Positions 1-5,071 of a DNA stretch of 6,222 bases are shown here, one piece after another. Positions within the stretch are counted from its first letter, which is position 1, and every line of letters begins with the position of its first letter. The notes under the pieces were generated by a model. That model saw only the letters and a list, made by a program, of their open reading frames with translations, was not told the DNA's origin and made no database searches. The DNA comes from Methanobacterium sp. (GTDB lineage Archaea > Methanobacteriota > Methanobacteria > Methanobacteriales > Methanobacteriaceae): positions 1 to 6,222 of the forward strand of contig JAHKLP010000049.1 in NCBI GenBank assembly GCA_020855015.1, given 5' to 3'. The translations under genes were made by a program, and so were the position numbers.

Positions 1-303
1 GGAGTTGTTCTCCCCGTGTTACCCACCACTCCACTGGTGCTGGCTTCGGTATTCTGTTTTGCTAAGAGCTCAAAGAAAGCTGAACAATTGATTTCAAATA
101 ACAGATACTTTGGAAGTTACATTGAAAATTATAGAAACAAACAAGGTGTTCCATTAGATGTAAAAATTCAAAGTATTTCCTTCTTATGGATTGTTTTAAT
201 CATATCCATGGCCATTTTTAATCAAAATTATCTTTATATATTGCTTATCATAGTGGGAATAGCAGTAACCCTACATATCTTATCGTTCAAAACAAAAAAA
301 TGA
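1..303 (+). CDS. DUF454 / YbaN-type small inner-membrane protein, N-terminus off the left edge
   Basis: The reading frame is open from base 1 and ends at TGA 301-303, giving 100 visible residues. A GTG at 16-18 could be taken as a start, but the codons before it read GVVLP and join LPTTP. That is the conserved GxxLPxLPTTP segment of the DUF454 (YbaN) family, so the true start lies upstream of the window. In window numbering the family signature runs LPTTP (7-11), FCFAKSSKK (about 18-26), then FGSYIENYR and GVPLDVKI (about 37-56). Two hydrophobic membrane segments follow at about 59-73 and 76-96, with a lysine-rich cytoplasmic tail. Family members are about 110-130 residues with several membrane segments, so roughly 20-30 residues are missing. 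The biochemical role of the family is unknown. It converges on the next gene with a 37-bp gap. I am confident of the family and can say nothing about function. Confidence 0.85.
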   Translation, partial: GVVLPVLPTTPLVLASVFCFAKSSKKAEQLISNNRYFGSYIENYRNKQGVPLDVKIQSISFLWIVLIISMAIFNQNYLYILLIIVGIAVTLHILSFKTKK

Positions 304-340
304 TTTTCTACGAAACCACAATAATTCTTTCCTTAAGAAA
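304..340. terminator. Short convergent gap, weak bidirectional terminator candidate
   Basis: The two flanking genes converge on this 37-bp gap, so transcription from both sides should stop here. It holds a short stem, TTCTT (325-329) with AAGAA (335-339) and a 5-nt loop, plus a TTTT run just after the first stop codon. The stem is all A/T except one pair and weak. Archaeal termination relies mainly on T-rich tracts, so the call rests on position more than on structure. Confidence 0.25.
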
Positions 341-2299
341 TTAGATATCCGATTTCTCAAAACCTGATAATTGGTCTTTTTCACCACTAACAATTAATAG
401 ATCGCCTTCTGAAAGTTTAAAAGCAGCATCAATATTTTTAAAGGTTTTATGTCCCCTCATAACTGCTACTATTTCAAGATCAAAACTTTTAATTAACTCA
501 CCAATAGTTTTCCCATCTGAAGCAGAACCCAATATTGTTGAAGTTATCTCAATATCCTGGCTCTCATCTAAAGTGGAAGTGATTAATTCATCCCTTGAAA
601 GAGTTCTGAACATTTCATAGCCATCTGATCTAATTTCATGTATAAAATCATGAATATTTCCCTCTGGCAAATCATATTTTTCAAGCACTCTGCTGAAAAT
701 TTCGATGGAAGTTTCAAATTCTTCAGGCACAATCTCATCAGCACCCATCTGATACAAACTCTCCATATCACGGATGTATCTTGTTCTGACGATGATGTAA
801 ATGTTAGGATTGAGTTTTTTGGCAATGTCAAGAATTTTACGAGTCCCTATAGCATCTGATATCGCTACAACCATTATTCGCGCCTCTGCAATGTTAACAT
901 TTTCCAGAACAGTTCCATGAGCTGCATCACCAAAATGTATTGATTCTCCACGAGTTTTTTCGTTCCTGACGATTTCAGGATTTATTTCAACAACCACATA
1001 TGGTATCTCAGCTTTTGAAGCGGCTTTTGCCATGTTTTTCCCATTTATGCCAAAACCAACAATTATCAAATGATCACTCAAAACTTCTTCTTGTGGAATG
1101 GTAAATGGATAAAAACCATGTTTCATCCGGTCGGGTAATGGTAGCTTGTCAGAAAAATTAGATATTCGCGGGGCAATTGCGAGAATAAAAGGAGTGATAG
1201 ACATTGTTATCACAGAAACCGCCAAAAATATCTGGAAAAAGTCTTCATTAATAAGTCCGAGTTTCAGGCCTGCTGCAGACAAGATAAATGAAAATTCCCC
1301 TATTTGACTTAAGATTAATCCAACCAGGATCATTACTCTGAAAGATAATCCTAAAAGTCCCGCTGTTAGACCAGCTATGGCTGACTTTAGAACAATGACA
1401 ATAATGGCAATAAGGACTATAAATAGTAGATTTTCAGCTATAAAACCAATATTTAATAACATTCCAATGGATACAAAGAAGAAACTCATGAAAATGTCTG
1501 CGAAAGGTAATACATTTCCTAGAGCTTGGTGACTGTAATCTGTGTTAGAAATAATTAATCCTGCTAAAAAGGCCCCTAAGGCTGTTGATAGGCCTATACT
1601 TGATGTTATCCAAGTAACTCCGAAACAGATGAGAATTATGGTTAGAGCGAATAGTTCACGACTTTTAAAACGGGCAATGTAATGTATAAGTGCAGGAACT
1701 ATCCATTTGGTGCTGATTAAAGTGAATACAATTAAAGCTACTCCCATGGCTATTAATAACGGCAGGTTGTTAAAAGTCCCAGTACTCGCACCGGCCAGTA
1801 GAGGTGTGAATAAAATTACTAAAACTACTGCAATATCCTGAAAAATCAAAATTCCCAGGGATATCTGTCCATGTACGCTGTAAATCTGATCTTTTTCTTG
1901 AAGAATTCTTAATACCACAGCTGTGCTGCTGAAAGAAACTAAAAGCCCTATAAAAATAGATTCTGAATTGTCAAGGCCCAAATTTGAACATATAATGTAA
2001 ACTGCCAGTAATGTAAGTATAAGCTGTAGTGAACCACCAATAATCACATACCTTTTAATTTGTGAAAATTTTTCCAGGGAAAATTCAATTCCAATAGTGA
2101 AAAGCAGAAAGATCACACCTAACTCTGCCAAAAAATTCACTTCATTAATGGGTACCAGTCCCAATCCATGAGGGCCCGCTAACAATCCAGTGATGAAAAA
2201 CGCTAATATAGCAGGAATTTTCATTTTACGGAATAATAAAAGGGAAATAACTGATAAACCAATAATTATGACTACATCTTTCAATAACGGTATTTCCAT
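341..2299 (-). CDS. CPA2 family cation:proton antiporter, KefB/KefC-like, with RCK_N and RCK_C domains
   Basis: A 652-residue protein predicted to exchange a monovalent cation (K+ or Na+) for protons across the cytoplasmic membrane, gated by a cytoplasmic nucleotide-binding module. Residues 1 to about 380 form the Na_H_Exchanger domain with about 12-13 membrane segments. Family landmarks are the GPHGLGL segment (42-48), SFSSTAVV (122-129), the transport motif FQDIAVV with Q154-D155, a membrane lysine K305 in VLKSAIAG, PFADIF...FFFVSIGM (265-280) and SQIGEFSFIL (331-340). Residues about 409-540 form an RCK_N (TrkA-N) Rossmann domain with GFGING (415-420), the acidic E438 ending strand 2, and HFGDA (456-460). 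Residues about 575-650 match RCK_C (TrkA-C). The QD pair resembles KefC rather than the DD pair of electrogenic NapA-type proteins, which hints at K+/H+ exchange; that is inference. Methanogens are not known to make glutathione, so KefC-style glutathione gating is unlikely. The start ATG (2299-2297) has an AGGAG at 2311-2307 on the minus strand with 7-nt spacing. It appears monocistronic. Confidence 0.93.
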   Translation of the reverse strand: MEIPLLKDVVIIIGLSVISLLLFRKMKIPAILAFFITGLLAGPHGLGLVPINEVNFLAELGVIFLLFTIGIEFSLEKFSQIKRYVIIGGSLQLILTLLAVYIICSNLGLDNSESIFIGLLVSFSSTAVVLRILQEKDQIYSVHGQISLGILIFQDIAVVLVILFTPLLAGASTGTFNNLPLLIAMGVALIVFTLISTKWIVPALIHYIARFKSRELFALTIILICFGVTWITSSIGLSTALGAFLAGLIISNTDYSHQALGNVLPFADIFMSFFFVSIGMLLNIGFIAENLLFIVLIAIIVIVLKSAIAGLTAGLLGLSFRVMILVGLILSQIGEFSFILSAAGLKLGLINEDFFQIFLAVSVITMSITPFILAIAPRISNFSDKLPLPDRMKHGFYPFTIPQEEVLSDHLIIVGFGINGKNMAKAASKAEIPYVVVEINPEIVRNEKTRGESIHFGDAAHGTVLENVNIAEARIMVVAISDAIGTRKILDIAKKLNPNIYIIVRTRYIRDMESLYQMGADEIVPEEFETSIEIFSRVLEKYDLPEGNIHDFIHEIRSDGYEMFRTLSRDELITSTLDESQDIEITSTILGSASDGKTIGELIKSFDLEIVAVMRGHKTFKNIDAAFKLSEGDLLIVSGEKDQLSGFEKSDI

Positions 2300-2311
2300 C
2301 AGATAGCTCCT

Positions 2312-2358
2312 TGATCTAAATTTTTGTATAGAATTTTGGGTTTAATATAATTAGATCA
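2312..2358. repeat. 8-bp inverted repeat around the CPA2 antiporter promoter
   Basis: TGATCTAA at 2312-2319 and TTAGATCA at 2351-2358 are perfect reverse complements 31 bp apart. The right arm abuts the box A candidate (2341-2350) on its upstream side, where the TFB recognition element would lie. The left arm falls where transcription would begin, about 2320. A dimeric regulator binding both arms, about 39 bp centre to centre, could shut off or loop the promoter. The repeat is directly visible; the operator role is inferred from placement. Confidence 0.4.
2341..2350 (-). promoter_or_regulatory. Box A (TATA) candidate for the CPA2 antiporter
   Basis: On the minus strand this reads TTATATTAAA, close to the archaeal box A. 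Counting about 25 nt from its centre puts the transcription start near 2320, giving a 5' leader of about 20 nt that contains the AGGAG site (2311-2307). Spacing fits archaeal promoters. A second minus-strand candidate, TATAAAT at about 2422-2428, would give a leader near 100 nt and is less likely. Confidence 0.45.
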
Positions 2359-2427
2359 GGTAAAGTTTTTAACATTTTTTTTATGATAATATTCAGAAGT
2401 TTATGGATTATAACTCCTGTTAATTTA

Positions 2428-2464
2428 TAGTATACTAAACGAGTTTTTCAACAAGATACTAAAC
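2428..2464. repeat. Palindrome TAGTATACTA and direct repeat ATACTAAAC x2
   Basis: TAGTATACTA (2428-2437) is a perfect 10-bp palindrome. It overlaps the first of two exact 9-bp copies of ATACTAAAC, at 2432-2440 and 2456-2464, with start-to-start spacing of 24 bp. Both copies are followed by one variable base and then AG. A weaker third partial match, ATACTGAC, is at 2491-2498. The arrangement suggests regulator binding sites about 90-120 bp upstream of the DUF389 box A, but AT-rich sequence produces such repeats by chance, so the functional call is weak. Confidence 0.3.
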
Positions 2465-2545
2465 TAGCCATTAAAAGTGGTGGGCGTATGATACTGACTT
2501 TAAATTCCATAGAAGATTAAATTGTGTTAATTATTGAAAAGTAAT

Positions 2546-2558
2546 AAAAAATATAAAT
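2546..2558 (+). promoter_or_regulatory. Box A (TATA) candidate for the DUF389 operon
   Basis: AAAAATATAAAT, with a purine-rich flank on its 5' side (GTAATAAAAA) that could serve as the TFB recognition element. The start site predicted about 25 nt downstream is near 2580, leaving a 38-40 nt leader before ATG 2619. It is the best-placed box A for the operon in this gap. TTTTTATAAG at 2601-2610 is too close to the start codon. Confidence 0.5.
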
Positions 2559-2608
2559 GGCGATTAACAATTAATTAATATGAATTTAGTGGATTAATAA
2601 TTTTTATA

Positions 2609-2616
2609 AGATGATA
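2609..2616 (+). promoter_or_regulatory. Shine-Dalgarno for the first DUF389 gene
   Basis: AAGATGAT at 2609-2616 lies two bases before ATG 2619 and differs by one base from AAGGTGAT, the favoured methanogen site just ahead of AAATG. It supports ATG 2619 as the start; no other in-frame start with a site is seen nearby. Confidence 0.5.
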
Positions 2617-2618
2617 AA

Positions 2619-3692
2619 ATGGCTTATCGTTTAATTATAGCAATGATTCCTATTTCAAAGAGTGGGAATGAAATAGATGAGCTTTTAGAAAGATATGAAG
2701 TACTTTCCATGTGGCGAGCAGAATCACCAGAGGGGCAACTGATTTTAAATATATTGATTCGTCGAGAAAAAACCGAGGCCATCCTAAATCTCTTGCAAAA
2801 ACAATGTGCAGGTATTGAAGGTTTTAGGGTTATTCTAGTTCCAGTTGAGGCTTCTATACCCATACCAGAAGGGCCAGTTAGAATATTACCCGGGGAAGAA
2901 AAAGAAGAAGATAGAGATACAATTATTCTGGAGGACTTGGTAGATATGCTTGGTTCCAAGGAACTGGTGGATAGACTAAGTCGTCATGAAATCTATGCGG
3001 ATATATCAGATATTTCTCGTGTTTCAAATGTTTATATAGTTATGATAATTTTATCCTCGTTAGTTGCCGCCATTGGTGTTTTGAATAATAATGTTGCGGT
3101 TATTATTGGTGCGATGGTTATCGCGCCACTATTTGGTCCGAACATGGCTTTGTCCCTAGCCACTGTGCTTGGAGATATTGATTTGGCTAAAAACGCTTTA
3201 AAAACTAATTTTACTGGCATTGTAACTGCACTGATAATATCATTATTAATTGGACTTTTTGCTGTGGTTGATATTTCTGTTCCTGAATTACTACTCCGGA
3301 CCCAAGTTGGATTGGGAAGTGTCACACTGGCTCTTGCTTCAGGGATTGTGGGTGCCCTGGCTTTTACCAGAGGTTTTAGAACCACTTTAGTTGGTGTGAT
3401 GGTTGCAGTGGCATTATTACCTCCTTTGGTATCTTTTGGATTACTTTTGGGTTCCGGAAATTTTTTCCTGGCATCAGGAGCTCTTTTACTATTTTTGGTG
3501 AACATGGTCTGTATAAACTTGGCAGGGCTTTTAACTTTTCTTATTCAAAGAATTCGCCCTATAATTCCCGAAAAAGTTAAAAGAGCGAAAAAAATGACCA
3601 ATATTGCTCTTATCATATGGATTTTGTCTTTATTAATTTTTATAAATATGATTCTTTTAAGAAGAGGAGTTTTTGATGTGATTCGACTATGA
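2619..3692 (+). CDS. DUF389 / TIGR00341-type membrane protein, first copy
   Basis: A 357-residue protein. Residues 1 to about 85 are soluble and look like a small alpha/beta fold (MAYRLIIAMIP, then GIEGFRVILVPVEASIP at 65-81). An acidic, charged linker follows at about 90-130, then a hydrophobic domain from about 138 to 346 with roughly six or seven membrane segments. DUF389 hallmarks are SSLVAAIGVLNNNVAVIIGA (146-165) running on into MVIAPLFGPN (166-175), VAVALLPPL (262-270), and NMVCINLAG (295-303). The family occurs in archaea and bacteria; its function is not established, and no catalytic motif is evident. The conserved Asn, Pro and Gly residues inside membrane segments would suit a channel or transporter, which is inference. 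A paralogue follows 25 bp downstream on the same strand, so the two are probably co-transcribed from the box A near 2550. Length is normal for the family, with no sign of damage. Confidence 0.88.
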   Translation: MAYRLIIAMIPISKSGNEIDELLERYEVLSMWRAESPEGQLILNILIRREKTEAILNLLQKQCAGIEGFRVILVPVEASIPIPEGPVRILPGEEKEEDRDTIILEDLVDMLGSKELVDRLSRHEIYADISDISRVSNVYIVMIILSSLVAAIGVLNNNVAVIIGAMVIAPLFGPNMALSLATVLGDIDLAKNALKTNFTGIVTALIISLLIGLFAVVDISVPELLLRTQVGLGSVTLALASGIVGALAFTRGFRTTLVGVMVAVALLPPLVSFGLLLGSGNFFLASGALLLFLVNMVCINLAGLLTFLIQRIRPIIPEKVKRAKKMTNIALIIWILSLLIFINMILLRRGVFDVIRL

Positions 3693-3704
3693 TTGTGTGT
3701 AAAT

Positions 3705-3711
3705 AAAGGTG
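3705..3711 (+). promoter_or_regulatory. Shine-Dalgarno that sets the start of the second DUF389 gene
   Basis: AAAGGTG at 3705-3711 matches the archaeal anti-Shine-Dalgarno and lies 6 nt before ATG 3718. The in-frame GTG at 3709-3711 is part of this site and has no site of its own, so ATG 3718 is the better start, removing three residues. The first copy aligns with the protein when it begins MTLRL (compare MAYRL). Confidence 0.7.
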
Positions 3712-3717
3712 TTTATA

Positions 3718-4728
3718 ATGACCTTGCGTTTGATAGAAATGAGTCTTCCGAAAGGATTTAAAGAAAAAGTGGTGGATTTACTTAATGAATACAATGTTAT
3801 TGAAATAATGGATTTTGAGATATCAAATGGATTGACTTTGTATAAAATCCTTGTAACAACTGAGGATAGTGAAAGTGTTCTCGATCAATTGGAAAAAAGT
3901 TATTCACATTTAGAAGGATTTAGAATATTTATAATGCCGGTCCAGGCTTCTATACCTCGAATTGAAGAAAATAATAATGGAATCAGTATTTCAGAAGATA
4001 AAGGAAAAAATTCTGAAAAAAGCGAAAGAATAAGTCGTGAAGAGTTATATACCAACGTCAGATCCATAAGCAAACCCACCAGAGTCTATTTCGTTATGGT
4101 AATTTTATCTTCATTAGTTGCTAGTATTGGAGTTTTAAACAATAATGTTGCTGTTATCATTGGGGCTATGGTTATTGCACCGCTTTTAGGTCCAAATATG
4201 GGTTTGTCTCTGGCAACTGTTCTTAGAGATTATGATCTTGCACTTAGTGCTCTAAAAAGTATTATTTTAGGTGTTGGAACTGCAATAGTGATTTCTTTCA
4301 TCGTTGGGAGTCTGGTGAGTTTCGATCCTTCTATTCCGGCCATTGCTTTAAGAACTGATGTTGCTATAGCAGGTATTTTCCTGGCATTTGCATCTGGCAT
4401 GGCCGGGTCTATAGCATTCACTACAGACGTATCCAGTGCATTGATTGGGGTTATGGTTGCGGTTGCTTTACTTCCTCCTTTAGCGGTTTTTGGTCTTTTA
4501 TTAGGGGCAGGGTACTACTACTTAGCAATTGGGGCCTTTTTGCTATTTTTAGTGAACTTGGTCTGTATCAATTTATCCGGAGTTTTAACATTCTATGTGC
4601 AGAGAATCAAACCTTTGCACACCTGGGAAGCTTTAAGTGCATATAAAATTACTTACTTAGCCATTGGGATATGGATTTTTCTCCTTATAGTTTTATTAGC
4701 ACTTATACAAATTAGGAAGATCATTTAA
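3718..4728 (+). CDS. DUF389 / TIGR00341-type membrane protein, second copy
   Basis: A 336-residue paralogue of the preceding gene. The soluble N-terminal part runs MTLRLIEMSLPKGF to LEGFRIFIMPVQASIP (65-80). A charged, low-complexity linker rich in Asn, Lys, Glu and Ser follows at about 82-115, and the membrane domain spans about 121-330. Conserved segments are SSLVASIGVLNNNVAVIIGA (131-150) followed by MVIAPLLGPN (151-160), VAVALLPPL (247-255) and NLVCINLSG (280-288). The membrane cores of the two copies are very alike, while the linkers and N-terminal domains have diverged, as expected of an old tandem duplication whose products may pair or bind different partners. The intergenic gap is 25 bp with no promoter of its own visible, so translation is probably from a shared transcript. 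The start was moved to ATG 3718 because of the ribosome site before it. Function is unknown. Nothing in the reading frame suggests damage. Confidence 0.88.
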   Translation: MTLRLIEMSLPKGFKEKVVDLLNEYNVIEIMDFEISNGLTLYKILVTTEDSESVLDQLEKSYSHLEGFRIFIMPVQASIPRIEENNNGISISEDKGKNSEKSERISREELYTNVRSISKPTRVYFVMVILSSLVASIGVLNNNVAVIIGAMVIAPLLGPNMGLSLATVLRDYDLALSALKSIILGVGTAIVISFIVGSLVSFDPSIPAIALRTDVAIAGIFLAFASGMAGSIAFTTDVSSALIGVMVAVALLPPLAVFGLLLGAGYYYLAIGAFLLFLVNLVCINLSGVLTFYVQRIKPLHTWEALSAYKITYLAIGIWIFLLIVLLALIQIRKII

Positions 4729-4756
4729 GGACTAAGGTATAAGTTGTGGTTAAAAT

Positions 4757-4772
4757 TGGGCTGATCACCCCA
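4757..4772. repeat. Imperfect 16-bp palindrome after the DUF389 operon
   Basis: TGGGcTGATCAcCCCA is a TGATCA core flanked by matching TGGG and CCCA arms with one C-C mismatch on each side. An outer GTGGT (4746-4750) and ACCAC (4772-4776) could lengthen the stem with an internal loop. It may be a hairpin stabilising or ending the operon transcript, or a DNA-binding site. Confidence 0.35.
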
Positions 4773-4849
4773 CCACTTTAATATCCAAATCAGTTGGTTG
4801 AACCCGGGTCAGAACCCAGTTGGATATGGGTAGTAATCATTGCTTACTA

Positions 4850-4864
4850 GGATAAATTATATCC
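4850..4864 (+). promoter_or_regulatory. Box A candidate for the small frame at 4910, inside a palindrome
   Basis: AAATTATAT (4854-4862) resembles archaeal box A, and its predicted start near 4884 would give a leader of about 25 nt carrying GAGGAG at 4894-4899. It lies within the near-palindrome GGATAaattaTATCC. An alternative, AATATATAG (4882-4890), would place the start at about 4910 and make the message leaderless. Either option points to transcription of the small frame, or of its intact ancestor. Confidence 0.4.
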
Positions 4865-4866
4865 GT

Positions 4867-4879
4867 ATCTCCCGGAGAT
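4867..4879. promoter_or_regulatory. 13-bp palindrome, operator candidate
   Basis: ATCTCC-C-GGAGAT is a perfect palindrome about a central C. With box A at 4854-4862 and a start near 4884, it lies between them, the usual place for an archaeal repressor site. As an RNA it would have too small a loop to fold well, which favours a DNA role. No cognate regulator is encoded in the window. Confidence 0.35.
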
Positions 4880-4909
4880 TCAATATATAGTTTGAGGAGA
4901 AGAAAATAT

Positions 4910-5052
4910 ATGAAATATAAGGATGAATTGTTGGAGATGGTTCCAGTGGAATTAAGTGAGAAATTCAATTTCAAGGTCAATGGTAAAGATTATGATTAGT
5001 TGGTACAGCAGAAGTTGTTGTTGAAAATACAGCATCAGGATATTATCACTAA
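4910..5052 (+). pseudogene. Small unrecognised gene, apparently split by a one-base frameshift
   Basis: ATG 4910 is preceded by GAGGAG (4894-4899, 10-nt spacing) and opens a 29-codon frame, starting MKYKDELLEMVPVELSEK and ending VNGKDYD, stopped by TAG 4997-4999. Exactly there a second frame becomes protein-like, reading LVGTAEVVVENTASGYYH from 4996 to TAA 5050-5052. One extra T at 4996-4997 would join them into a 47-residue protein reading through ...GKDYD-LVGTAEVVV. The composition on both sides (charged amphipathic helix, then alternating valines like a beta strand) suggests one former protein. Alternatives are a genuine 29-residue peptide, suppression of TAG (that frame is open to TAA 5069-5071 but the product is Gln/Leu-rich and less convincing), or a sequencing error in a short T run. 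I do not recognise the family. Confidence 0.45.
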
Positions 5053-5061
5053 TCATATCCT
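5037..5061. terminator. Hairpin between convergent genes, bidirectional terminator candidate
   Basis: AGGATAT (5037-5043) and ATATCCT (5055-5061) form a perfect 7-bp stem with an 11-nt loop. On the plus strand it is followed by a T-rich stretch, CTATTTTTATTGTTTTT (5077-5093). On the minus strand it begins 11 nt beyond the stop of the CPA1 antiporter, after TTATTTTCTT. Its place between convergent frames suits termination in both directions. The stem repeats the GGATAT/ATATCC motif found three times just upstream. Confidence 0.45.
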
Positions 5062-5071
5062 AAGAAAATAA

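Larger units (their letters stand above)
2300..2618. other. Divergent intergenic control region
   Basis: This 319-bp gap separates the minus-strand CPA2 antiporter from the plus-strand DUF389 pair and must hold promoters for both. I see one box A candidate for each direction (2341-2350 minus, 2546-2558 plus). An inverted repeat, TGATCTAA (2312-2319) with TTAGATCA (2351-2358), brackets the first of these. Further in are a 10-bp palindrome TAGTATACTA (2428-2437) and a direct repeat ATACTAAAC at 2432-2440 and 2456-2464. The middle, 2431-2520, is open in one plus-strand frame for 29 codons but has no start until ATG 2488. No credible full gene or RNA gene is visible. Confidence 0.6.
4729..4909. 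other. Intergenic interval dense in inverted repeats; possible structured RNA or attenuator
   Basis: No gene is convincing here, but at least six inverted repeats crowd about 140 bp: TGGGcTGATCAcCCCA (4757-4772); ATATCCAA (4781-4788) with TTGGATAT (4820-4827); ACCCGGGT (4802-4809); TAGTAA (4831-4836) with TTACTA (4844-4849) around a 7-nt loop; GGATAaattaTATCC (4850-4864); and ATCTCCcGGAGAT (4867-4879). GGATAT at 4822-4827 can pair either backward to 4781-4786 or forward to ATATCC at 4859-4864, a mutually exclusive choice like that of attenuators and riboswitches. G+C is visibly higher here than in nearby gaps. It begins 28 bp after the DUF389 operon and could be a 3' element of that transcript, a small RNA, or a leader for the small frame at 4910. 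I do not recognise a known RNA family, and it does not fold as a tRNA. Confidence 0.35.

Noticed and set aside
583..859. Open frames on both strands (583-831 minus, 638-859 plus) inside the CPA2 antiporter gene
   Set aside because: They overlap the RCK-coding part of a well-supported gene, encode no recognisable domain, and show Cys/Ser/His-rich composition typical of out-of-frame translation.
2601..2610. TTTTTATAAG as the box A of the DUF389 operon
   Set aside because: It would place the transcription start near 2632, inside the coding region.
2624..2959. 111-codon minus-strand open frame opposite the first DUF389 gene
   Set aside because: Fully antisense to a conserved coding region, Ser/Ile-rich, no family features and no ribosome site seen.
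3032..3505. 157-codon minus-strand open frame opposite the DUF389 membrane domain
   Set aside because: Long only because the hydrophobic plus-strand codons give few antisense stops; its Ala/Thr/Pro/Lys-rich composition is the usual mirror of membrane segments.
4230..4421. 63-codon minus-strand open frame opposite the second DUF389 gene
   Set aside because: The same antisense shadow effect over the paralogous membrane region.
4785..4830. tRNA-like look of the minus strand, with GGGTTCAA resembling a T-loop
   Set aside because: The bases after the loop do not pair back to form a T-stem, and no D-arm, anticodon arm or acceptor stem can be drawn around it.
4771..4840. Short minus-strand open stretches in the structured gap, one starting at ATG with 16 codons and one reading NWVLTRVQPTDLDIKVVG
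   Set aside because: Too short, without ribosome site or (for the second) a start codon, and crossing the inverted repeats; non-coding structure explains the region better.
4997..5071. Readthrough of TAG 4997-4999 as pyrrolysine to give a 52-residue protein ending at 5069-5071
   Set aside because: The downstream part is Gln/Leu/His-rich and unconvincing, the competing frame looks more protein-like, and pyrrolysine use is characteristic of Methanosarcinaceae rather than the group suggested here.
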